Below are positions 48,301-60,300 of a stretch of DNA of 64,000 nucleotides, piece after piece (within the stretch, counting starts at the first letter, position 1; each line of letters opens with the position of its first letter). A program made the position numbers and the translations under genes. A model generated the notes under the pieces. It saw only the letters and a list, made by a program, of their open reading frames with translations, ran no database searches and was not told the DNA's origin. The stretch is from Patiria miniata (Eukaryota; Echinodermata; Asteroidea; Valvatida; Asterinidae), in the NCBI RefSeq assembly GCF_015706575.1, contig NW_024037075.1, positions 10,477,746 to 10,541,745 of the forward strand. The letters are read 5' to 3'.

Positions 48301-51300
48301 CTGACACGTGTTTGCTTTACGCATTAGAATTCATCCACCTTGCGTGTTTTTTCTCCAAACACCGTGACAAATAAACTGCATCCTCGGTGTCTTCTGGTTG
48401 TTTCGTCCTGTGTCTATATCCCCCCCTCCCCCACTCTCTGTTTATGCCCTAAACTTACCTTGTGAAGTCATTTCTCGAGTATTTGAAAATTTCGAATACC
48501 TTTTCAAAACTGTATTTATACAAACACAGTTTTTATCCTTTTTTCAGACTTTAGAAAACTTATGCCAAATCTGTGAAATCGTTTGGAATTGTGCGAAATT
48601 GGTAGGGCAAGATCCCTTTGAATCAGTGTTTGCTTCAAAACTGTACATACAGAGAGAATTACTTCCCTTTTATGTTTGTCACTCTGTGATAAAGTGTTAT
48701 TAGTTGACAAATTATTTGAAGGTAATTACATGGACTTCATCCTGCAGGCTAGATATATTTTATCCAGGGAGTCGAGTGCATTAAGGCACGGATCCAGAAA
48801 TGGACGTGGGAGTTTGGGAATGAATCTGTTCACCTCACCTCACAAGAACAGATGCCGTTAATGGCAAAATGGCTTGCAGCTACTTTTACCCTCTTCCACT
48901 AAGCCCAGTTCTCGGGCTGAGCCTTTTACAAAAATCTTTCATCTGAAGGGATTCAGAGGGCCAATAAATGTGTAATGAAGAGCTGACTTGCTGGTGTCCA
49001 AAGGGCCAAATACCGTGTGTAGAGTGCAGTCTAAGTTTACCACACAGCCAAATAGAAAGGATTTTTAAGAAAATTTTTTTTTCAGAGGATAAATTAAAAA
49101 AGGTTTTGAGGTTTAAGACTTGCTGGGGGGGGGGGGGGGGGATTAATGGCAGTGTTCACGGGGAGACGTTTGGGTGTTAGTTAGCCAAGAAGATAAAGGG
49201 CTTATGTCGGAAGGAATTATGAGAATGACATTTTCCAAAACTTGGTTCATTTCAAGCCGTGGCTACATCTTCAGCCCCAGAATCTCAGGCTTGTTTCCGT
49301 CACGTGTTTTGTTCCAGGATCAGGTGTTGCTTTTTAAATTTTTGAACCAAATTGAAAGACGACAAGCATGCGGCCTAGTATTGCATGATTTTTACATACC
49401 CCTGAAGGAGAGAAAAAGGACCCACAGTCTATGTTTTTGCCAGGGTGAAAAATCATTAAGGGGAGCCTGGAGCCAATGCCGGAGCTGGGAGGAATGCCGA
49501 GATTTAGAAAAGTCTAATACAGGGGTGCAAATGATTAGAGCACCCCCTAAGCTGGTCAATAAAGGAGGTATTTCAGATCACACTCCCTAAGTTGGTAAAA
49601 AAATAATGGAAATTAGTTTTTACATAACTTACTTCAAGATCTAATTTTTTATTTCACTACAAACAAACCCCAAGTACCCCTGCTGTACCGCCCTCCCCCT
49701 CCCCCTTCCCATTAGGGGGGCCCCACCCCCTCGAGGACCCTTCTCCACGTCCGCCTCAGCAATTTGAATGCATTAAGCCAGCAGTCACCACCTAGTGAGG
49801 TACATTAGTAACAAAAATGCTAAGGATCGTTACACAGTGGACAAAAGCACCATTTTTTCACCAAAGCATCTCCATGGTATACCTTTTCGAAAAAAAGACG
49901 GACGCAAAAAATTGGATGATGGAAAGGGCATGTATGACGTCATTATGACGTCATCAGCTAATTATTACATGAAAAAATATAAATTAATAATAATCTTCAG
50001 ACCTGCAAGCATCTCAACAACAAATTTGGTATCAAATTAAAGGGGACAACAAGATCTTTCATTTGAGTGGTATGTCATTGGGATGGAATATAGTTGAGGG
50101 TGATTTTGTGGGTCAAAGAAACCTTTTTGGTCAAAAGACCTGTTTTTCCGAAGAAAATTTATTTTACTTTTTTGTTTAGAATATACTGTTGCTCTTATGA
50201 CGTTTCTACTGTACTGAAAAGTCGAAAACCCTGTATTTTTTATCGCCATTCTTTGTTCCATTTAATTCTGGACAAAAAATTGTATCATTATGCATGACAT
50301 CGCACGTAAATATTATTGTTGCTAGGCTGCTTTCTTACATTTAGGAAAAATCCGTCGTGTATGTTTTTTTTTTCCCGAGCCCTTACGGTGTGAGGCCACA
50401 GGGCCAGGGGCCTGCTTTAAGGCCCCTGAAAATGTTGGATTCTGGATGCACTGTGATGAAATATACTGAAGTATATACTTAAACTTATAAAACCCGAAAG
50501 GGTGTTTTTTGGTTCAAGTTAAAACAAAATGGTTCCACTGGAAGCGGGTGAATTTCTGTTCATGAAAATATTCACATAGGCCTAAACGATGTAGCTCTTG
50601 ATATATTTGCAGTGTTATTTGTTTGTTACAGGGAATGGCAAATATAAAAGACTAACAGACCAAATGCATCTTTATGTTTATGATCGGTAGGTGGCAAGTT
50701 TGCGGCTAGGCAAGGATTTATCGGTCTACTGAGTTTTTATGAGGAAAAACTTGCAAAGGGTAACACATGAATAGCTTTTTTATTAAAACGAAACTACACT
50801 GGAACTAGTTTCAATGGAAGCCCGTCCCACTCCTTTTAGGTTGGGATGTGTGTGAACCTTGATATTTGTTAATGTTGAGTACAGAATGCTAGCAACGTCA
50901 ATGAAACTTTTAAATGAAAAGAAAAACCTTCAGGGGAAAGGTATGAACTTTGCCCCTATTGAAAGAAAAACATCGTGGCAAGCATAATCAACTTTGCCAC
51001 CATTGTCATGGAAAAGGTTATTTTTTCGGGTCAAAGCTTCCATAATGGCGGAAATATCATAGACATGTCATGATTTTAGATACATTGAGAGAAATATCGA
51101 TTCTGCACTGCCTGAAAATTTAGAAAATACCTCCTCCTGATATTTTACAGTGTTACTTTGTGCTAGACGTTCGAAGCGCTAGCTAGCTAGCAACGTCAAT
51201 GAAATTTTTAAATGAAAAGAGAAACCTTCAGGGGAAAGGTATGAACTTTGCCCCTATTGAAAGATCGAATGAAAAAAATCGTGACAAGCATAATCAACTT

Positions 51301-54300
51301 TGCCACCATTGTCATGGAAAAGGTTATTTTTTTCGGGTCAAAGCTTCCATAATGGCGGAAATATCATAGACATGTCATGATTTTAGATACATTGAGAGAA
51401 ATATCGATTCTGCACTGCCTGAAAATTTAGAAAACACCTCCTCCTGATATTTTACAGTGTTACTTTGTGCTAGACGTTCGAAGCGCCGCGCTAAGCCGTG
51501 GCAAAACTAGAAATGAACAAAACGAGGGAGATATTTTTAGATCAAGCACAATGTATAGCGCAGCGGCGCAATTTCAACGTCGTAGAACACTGCTGGCTGG
51601 AATACATTTTTGCCCGGGAGTAGGGGGTGCTGAAGCATATTTCAGCACCCCAATCCAAAAAGTTGGGGGTGCTGCAGCACCCACAGCACCCCCCGTTCCC
51701 GCGGGCTTGTTATTTTCGTTTCGGACTATTGAACCTTCGGACTGATTAACCTTATTCTAAATTCGGACTATCGAACCTTCGGATAAATAAACCTTCAGAC
51801 TGATGAACCTTCGGATTAATGAACCTTCGGACTATTGCATCAAATGTTCGGATTAACGAACCTTATTTCATTTTCGGACTAACGAACCCCCCTTATGGAA
51901 ATTTTGTGCATTTGAACTATCGAACCTTCGGACTAAAGAACCTTCGGACTATTGGACCTTCGGACTATCGAGCCCCCGTTTGTAATACATTGTTAAAAGA
52001 CGTATCATCACCATTTCCGGCCACTCTGTTAATCTATTTCAGGTTACCACGTTCCTTTCTGTCTGGCTCCTAACCCATACCTCATTACCCGTAATATACA
52101 ACACATATAAGAATGTTACGTCTTCCAGCTATAGTATATGGTCAAAACAAATGGATGTGGTAAAGACCAAATTCAAGGAGCCGCACAATGTCACACAATT
52201 TATTTTCTGCGTGACAAATACCGTCATTGTAGCACTTTTGTCCATAATCAAAAATGCTTAGATTTTTCAAGAAAATTTGAAAATAGTGACGTCACTGCAA
52301 CAGCAAATCCGCTTATTGTTACTTTTAAGTAACAATAAGCTGATTTGCTGTTGCAGTGACGTCACTATTTTCAAATGTCACTGATTATATCACTCTTCAA
52401 TTCCCTGACCCTCAAAATGTCAAATTAATTACTTAGAATCTCATCACAACGCTTCACGACCTTATTTTCTACAATTAATTACTGTACGAACTTGGTAGTA
52501 TATTGTGACGTCATTATTACGTCATAAAGTACCCTTCCTGTCATCTGATTTTTTACATCCTACCCTATTTTTGATCGTAACACATTGCCAAAGCTTTGGT
52601 GAAAAAAATGGTGCTTTTAAATACCATGTAACGATCCTTAGCATTTTTGTTACTAATGTAGTTCGCTATAAGATGCCTCACTTTTCCGCTTATCTTTGGA
52701 ACAAGTTTAAACATATTTATGATACTAATAATCAATTACAAAAACTCTGGCATTGAATTTGAACTTTTCTCTCAAACTTAAAAACAACATCTCACAATAC
52801 CACATACTGTTTGCATGTTTAAACAAAGTGTCAATGTGACTACCCAAAATCCATGATTTTAGCCTAAAAACATGTCTTTTGACCAAAAAAAGGTTTTTTT
52901 GACCCACAAAATCACCCTTAACTATATTCCACCCCCATGACATACCACTCAAATGAAAGAGCTTGCTGTCCCCTTTAATTTGATACCACATTTGTTGTTG
53001 TAATGCTTGTAGTTCTGAAGATTATTATTAATTTATATTTTTTTCATGTAATAATTAGCTGATGACATCATAATGACGTCATACATGCTCTTCCCATCAT
53101 CCAATTTTTTGCGTCCGTCTTTTTTTCGAAAAGGTATACCATGGAGATGCTTTGGTGAAAAAATGGTGCTTTTGTCCACCGTGTCACGATTTTTTCACTA
53201 AGGTACCTCACTAACCCCTGTAAACAAACTGTAAAAAAACCTGTAATCTTGCACACCCTGCCACGGTTGGTTTTTTATGCACGCTGTCATCGACCTCCAA
53301 GAAATTCCCTATTGCATTGTGACGTCAAGCGCAGAAACACTCCTTAGAGAGAGAGTCGGAGATGCTAAATGCAATTTTAAGACCGGTAAAGGCTTTGAGA
53401 GATGCCCGGGGAAAGTCTCCAAATGCAATTTATTTCTTTCTGATGCAGAGCAAGCCCTGTCCACGCTTTATTTAGATAAAATTTATTTGATTTTAAACAA
53501 AGAAAACAAAAGTCTGTCCAGCGGTGTTCTTACTTTATTATTCAACTTCGCAGTCAGGTTTTGTGATCTTTCTGAAATCTCCAAGGAGTGTTAGATAATG
53601 CTGTCTTTTCTCTACGAAAAAATGTACATGTGTTTAAAAACCTGAGAAATTGCACTTTGTTGAGTTTAAAGTAATGACCGTAGACATCTGCTTTGCGGTT
53701 TTGGAACGTGTCATGATCTGCTCAAGTTGCACTATGTCTTGTCATGTGCAATTTGTGCATAAATGTTGAAACATGTGACATTTGCATGTAGTGGGGCATG
53801 TTAAAATACCGCCGCATAAATGTCAGATGGTATCAGAATGATGAGGTTCTTGGATGGAATTTTTTTTTTGGGGGGGGGGGGGGTGCCTAAAGTGGGATCT
53901 TTTTAAACTTGGTAACAGAAAAACTAGCAACTGTTTTGGCCAACATTCTGTTACAACAATTCAAATTTTAACAGGATCATTTTGTAAAAAGTGAATTTTA
54001 AATTTCAACCGTCTGCCATATATTTTTTTTGTGACTGTAATTTTGTAATGGTTGATGCCAATTCCGAATTTATTGTAAGACTTAAACAACAGTTCTGCTT
54101 CATAACTTCCTACAGGGGTTCTGTCTCAGAAATTTATCTTCCGATACATGAACAAGTCCACGTTTTGGCTGTTTAATTATTGGATGCACGAGTCAAAACA
54201 GAATTTGAGCTTTCATAAGTGTCAGCAAAATGTCTAGTCTACACAGCAGATTTAAAAACACTTGATGTAAAAAATGAAGAATTGAAAAGAAATCATTAGA

Positions 54301-57300
54301 ATGAACAGTTTAAACATAACTTTCTTTCGGCAGGTGCTTACATGTACATCTGTTTGTGATATTAGGAGCACATTTTAAGCGATATGAATTGAAGTCATAA
54401 AGACGTAAGGTTCATAAGTAATACATTCAGCATACCACTATGCTTCGTGCATTCATCGCATGTACATTTTGACCTACATGTGTTTCTCTGGCAGTGAATT
54501 TGCACAGTACATGAGCGTCCAGGGGCTCAACAAAAACAAATGAATTGTCCGTGTGACAGGCAGCAGGGAAACAAAAACAACAGAATCAGCCGTCTTTGAC
54601 AAACAAACAACGGCGGAGCAGGAGGTAGATTCACGACCGCCCAATCAATGCGGGAATAAACTCGCCCGGCAGTTTTTAATTTATGGATCCCGTGCCCAAT
54701 CAATACCCCAGCGCAGAGGGACGGAAGCGGGCGCTTGATTTGCCCCCGAGGCGTAGCCACTCAGCTCCGGCTCAGCCAGAGAAGGGGGTGGGAGGGGTAC
54801 TGTCTATACTACCGCCGCGGATGTGCACGCGCGACGTGCTGAACATCTAATGGACCGGAATGAGGTTTTGGCGAGGGAAGAATGGTAGCTTTAGGGTGGA
54901 AAGGGGTAGGAAGGGGGGGGGGGGTTTGAAAGGGAGGTTCAGTGTCAAAATCTTCCGGTAGGATTGCAAGGGGCTCGGGAATGAATGGGGATTGCTTTCC
55001 GTGCGTGGACAAAGCGTAACATCAGTCACGGCTGAAGTGTCTGTTCGGTATACCTGTGGGGAGGTTTGGGGGGGGGGGGAGGGAAGTAACAGAGTATGTG
55101 CACGTCGTTGCTCAGTGTGTTGATCCCAGATCAAATGGGGTTATGCAAAGGAACAACATCCTGAAGAAGTGCACCTGACTTTCCAAATAAGCCCTAACGC
55201 TGTCAGGCAAATGAAATGTATCCTTAATATGTTTTGCCAGGGTGGTGTGGTGTTGGCCTGTTTTTCAACCATTTGTTCAGCCTGAACCTAATATAGTAAA
55301 GCCATTTTTTTCCTCACATTTTTTGAGGAAAAAATTAAATACATTCGGAGGAAAATTCAGTACATTTTGGAGGGAAAATCACGCATCAGATTTTAGATTT
55401 CCAGGCAATTTGTCTTTCAGATGTTCGAAAATATTTGGACAAATTGAATATGTTGCTGAAACAAACCATAGTATTTTTTGCTTGTCTCTGAGTCCTAAAG
55501 TCCTATTCGCACCTCATTGTCATCTCATTGACTGACAGTCATCTCATTGACTGACTGACCGACACACTGTCACTTGTGAGCCGGGCAGTACCATCATATA
55601 GGTTTACCAATGAATAGATTACATATACTGTGCCCTCTGACCGCTTTTAATAGACTTGCCTACTTTTTAAAAATCTTTTACTGGCAAGAAATTCAAGTGT
55701 TCAACAGTGAATTGTTGAGCGTAGTGTTTCCTCTGGTTCTCTCGTGAAATGTAAACCTGTAAAGTGTTTTGACAATTTGCTGAAGGATCCTAGCCAGTTT
55801 CTTTTGGACTCATCCTCATGTGTTTCTTTTCTTTCCAGTCAAGATCTGGGGCTGTCAAGCAGGCTTCAGTGCCGAAATTACCAAAGTAAGTAACAATCTC
55901 TGATAACGGTGTTTCAAATTTGGAAAATTGACACCTTTATTTATTCAGTTTTCTGTATAAAACCTTAAAATGCTGTTTTCAAATTGTCTAATTCAGTTTT
56001 TTTGAATGATAAAAATTATGGCTTTTGGATATAAAGCAAATTTTGTATAAACTCCCTCACCCCATCCTCACCCCCATCCTCACCCCAATCCCCACCCCAA
56101 TCCCCACCCCTACTCTACCTCCAACCCTTGCCCAATACCACTCACATCCCTCGTCTATTTTTTATCAATTACTGGCAAGAATTTTTTTTGGAATAATACA
56201 GTGTTTTACATTTGGATAAAATAAAGGTGTCAAATGTGGGGTGCTGTGGTCCAATGGTTACGGTGTTCGACTCGTGTGCTGTGGTACATGGGTTCGAATT
56301 CTGACCGTGGGAACATGGTGCTTGTGCTCTTGAGCAAGGCACTTTACCATTATTGCTTCGTCCTTCGGATGGGACGTAAAGCCGTAGGTCCCGTGTGTTG
56401 TGTAATGCACGTTAAAGAACCCAGTAACACTTATCGCTAAGAGAAGGGGTTTGCCCCGGTGTTTCTGGCAGTGGCTGCAATGTGCGCCGCAGCGCCTTGT
56501 AAACCCTTATAAGGTGCTACATAATGGGTCTCATATTTCTCATAAACTTTATTTACCTTTCTTTAAAAATAGACATATCTCCAGCGCCTTGAGTACCTAA
56601 TAGTTGGTAGATACGTGCGCTATATAAGACTCCGATATTATTATTATTATTATTATTATCCCAAACTTTATTTATATTTGGACAGATTTTGGAGCGAAAT
56701 GTAGAAAAGAAACTTGCACTGAGGTTTCACAACAGAGATCAAGAACTCAACTCAGACATTTTGTTTGGTTGTTGTCCCTGGGCAGGATTGTTTACTGTGA
56801 CAAAAATTGTTTTGATCCGTATGTTCATTTAAAAATACCGATACTAGTCTCCTAACAACCTCTGGTTGAACTGTTACTTCACACTCCCTTTCCCTCCGAG
56901 ATCTGTGTTTATTACACCACCTGCGCTCAGGCGGACAGGAAAACAAAAACCCCGGTCACTTGAATAAAAGATGACGATTGTACGACGGGTTTACACTTCG
57001 GGTTTATGCTTCCCAGTGCAGCGCAAACGGCCATCGACACCTCGGGAACACTTCTCCCCCCCCCCTCAATGACGCTTTGCGTCACTTGTCAGGCGCAACG
57101 ACTCGGCAGCAAAAGGCAGATGGGGCCCTTTGCTTTGAAATGCTATCATGGCCCATTGTGAATATTCTGACGTCGTCGTGTTGCTATTCTGACTAGCCCT
57201 GCGTTTTTTTTGTCTTGCTTTTAATCCTCTTGCTTTTATCCAGGCATGCCATTGAAAAACGGGGCATTGTTGGAGAAATCACGGGTGTTGCTATGGCAAC

Positions 57301-60300
57301 GCTCTACAAATGTCAGCCTTTGCTAAGGCTTTGGCCTTGTCTCATCTAAGATGAAAATCAGTTTACATGTACATCTGACATTTGCAACTCGAGGATAAAT
57401 TTTTGAACAGAAAAATTATTTACGGAGGCATCGTGTTCCTGGGCTTCTGTATCATGTACATATTTACTTGTGCACGCGATATTGCAAATCGTTACCAGTT
57501 TTAGACAATTTTTCATGGGATCTTTTAGTAGAAAACAGTTTTTTTCTCAAGTCTGTCGTTAGGAAAACAAGGAGAGGGGATGTTTTCAATTTTTAATATT
57601 TGAGAGTGGGAAAGGAACAAATAAGATAGACAAAAATCCATAAATGTATTTTTTTACAACCAAAAGGGGGTTACATTAAAAACTGTTACAAGGAACATCA
57701 TGAATATTTTTGAATTAATACTTGTACTTGCAGGTTGTAAAAAAAAAATAGAATGACAAATTGTAACCTATAATTATGCAGGCTACTACATATGTCTGAT
57801 CAAATCTACCAGGTACCCATACATATCTTCTGCATCCACTCACAAATTTTTCATGGAAAGCTGTTTTTGCAACAGCAAATCCACCCCCCTCCTCTATAAT
57901 TCCTTTCAGCCGACGCCTTCCAAGATTTATGACTTTACATCGGATTAGCCCAGGCATTAAGAAGAGTCCCATCTGCAACCGCTGTGAGCCAGACGGAAGA
58001 ACCTCTGACATTTTTGGGTTATTTTTTTTCCCCGCAACGGCGCAATCACGATTGGATGTCCGTCACCTGATGCAATATGAAAAACTTGATGTGATGCGTT
58101 TTGGATCGTTAGTGTCATTGGTTCGACGCCAAAACCTCTGGAATTGATTAGGAACTTAGTTTTGGATAGATACACGTAGAGGTCCATACTTTTATAGATG
58201 AAGCTCCCTGCAGTAAAAAAAAAAAAAAAGTTGTATCATGTTTCGAAGAAAACATCTGTTATATATAGCATGTGACATTTATGCAAGCATTTTTTTTAAC
58301 ATTAGAAACATTTGCAGGCCTCTGCAAAACTGCTTGTCAACTTGGAATGACCCAAATTACATGTACATGATTAAGTTACAAGGGCAGATACTTGAGTTTC
58401 TTGAAGAATCGCTCTTCTGGCTGAAGGGGGGAAAAGATGGAAATATCAAGTTGCCTTCTTTACTTTGTGATAGTACAATGGGACTTTACTGAACATTGTG
58501 TTTCAACGTTTCAGTGAAAAAAGAACAGAAAATGTCATTGCCCCTAATACAGGGTGAGTCAAAAAAAGCGGAACCCAAACCCCCCAAAATATATTTCATA
58601 TTTAAAAAAATATGTAGCACCATAAATAATAATGACTGGAAAGCCAATTTCATGACCTACTTTTAGATGGAAAAAATTCTGAAATTGGTCAATCCATTCA
58701 AAGAATATTACCATTGAAACACAATGACCCTAAAACCTGTCTCGTCCAAAAAAAAGAAGCTTTTTATTGTGTGTTTTGACTGTTGGGAACAATGTCCAAA
58801 GAAAATGACACAGAATACTTGTTTCAACAACTGTCACCAACTGTAGTACACAATATCTTGATTAACAACCCTGGTTAGGCAAACTATATGATTTATAAAA
58901 TCTACTTTTTTTAAAAGATGGGCCTTCAAAAGGCCTTTGTTTCATATTGCTAACGTTCAAAACTGAGTTTTTATCACTGGTGATGCTTGAAGACAATTGT
59001 GACGGCGATTTTTTAAATTGCATTTTTTTGACGTGACAGGTTTTAACGTCATTGTGTTTAAGTGGTGATATTCTTTGAGCGGATTGAGCATTTCAGTACT
59101 TTTTTTCCAACCAAAAGCAGCTTAAGAAATTGACTTGCCAGTCATTAATGTTGTTGCTACATATATTTTTAAATATGAAATATAATTTTTGGCGCTGGGT
59201 TTCGCCTTGTTTGATCACCTTGTACTACACAGCATTGGATTTTGTAGCATACAGAAGTTTCTTAAAGGGAATGTACAACTTTTGCTTTTGCTGCAATTTT
59301 CAGAAATAAACGAATTTGGGGGATCAGTATGTTATAGCAAATATTGTTAAAATAACTTGTTTCACGTTCTGGGCTTGTAGATGCTGGAAAAACCAAGAAA
59401 ACCAATCATGTTCTTGTAGTCCGGTTCCTTGACCCCACTTAAGATGAATCGGAGCAATTTATAGACTTTGGGGAATTGTAAGGTCAGAGAATCAGTCTAG
59501 AAGGCTTGTACCCCTTCAAAGGTGTGTAATCAATTGCAAAGAAAATGCGGAATAACTAATTAGGAAAAATCAGGAGCAGTTTTTAAAAAAAAGCCAGTTT
59601 TCTCCAATGCTGGTCGGCTGACCAGCGTTGGAAAAAAACCCATTTTTCTTGAAAATGTAAGCACACCAGGAGCCACGATTTTACAGGATGCTTTAGACTG
59701 TCATTCCCTAACATCTATCTCGTGATAATTTGATCATTTCGTTTTGTGATGTCTGCAAATGTTGTGTCTTCCCTTTAAATGTAACAAACAAATCTAAAGA
59801 AGTATTTACAATTGTACATTTTTTGTTTTCCCCATTTCAGGATAGTAATCTGCTAGTCATGGGAGCAGCTGGAAGCTTCTATTTACAGGGTAAGAACAAC
59901 TCTGTTTGTAACGTTACTTCCAATGTTGCTGGCAACAAAGAAGGAAGCTTAGGCTAAAAAAAAAAAAATATTCGGTCTCTGGTCAGACCAAAGTTCTGGA
60001 TTTGACGCAGCGATGCTGCTTTTTTTTTTTTTTCTTCAAGCTTGGATTGTACAGACAAGGTGGGGTACTATTTTGCTTTTTTGGTGTCCTCATGTACATT
60101 GGTGTCCTCCATAATTTGCCTTGGTGCTTTCGATCATTTGCCTTGGTGCAATTTCCCATTCCTTGGTGCTCTTTGGTAAAAAAAATTGAGGAGGTGCGGA
60201 AATAGAGGGCGCTGTTGGAGCTACCGCGGAACATTTTGGAAAAAAAAAAGATTGACGCGCATGATTAAAATCGACGCGTGCGCTGACCAGAGACCGACTT

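Larger units (their letters stand above)
49795..53211. mobile_element. 3.4 kb element with ~370-bp terminal inverted repeats
   Basis: The left TIR (49795-50160) and right TIR (about 52845-53211) are inverted copies: GTGAGGTAC, ACCATTTTTTCACCAAAGCA, CTCCATGGTATACCTTTTCG and TATGACGTCAT. TA flanks both ends. A third, diverged, right-end-like copy lies at 52500-52690. The interior carries a 298-bp tandem duplication, TTCGGACTA repeats and a 102-bp palindrome. No transposase seen, so non-autonomous. Confidence 0.75.
41627..55838 (+). other. Integrin intron 4, 14.2 kb
   Basis: Between donor GTAAGT and acceptor CTTTCCAG. Holds a pogo-like MITE, tandem repeats and the 3.4 kb long-TIR element. No additional exon recognised. 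Confidence 0.8.
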
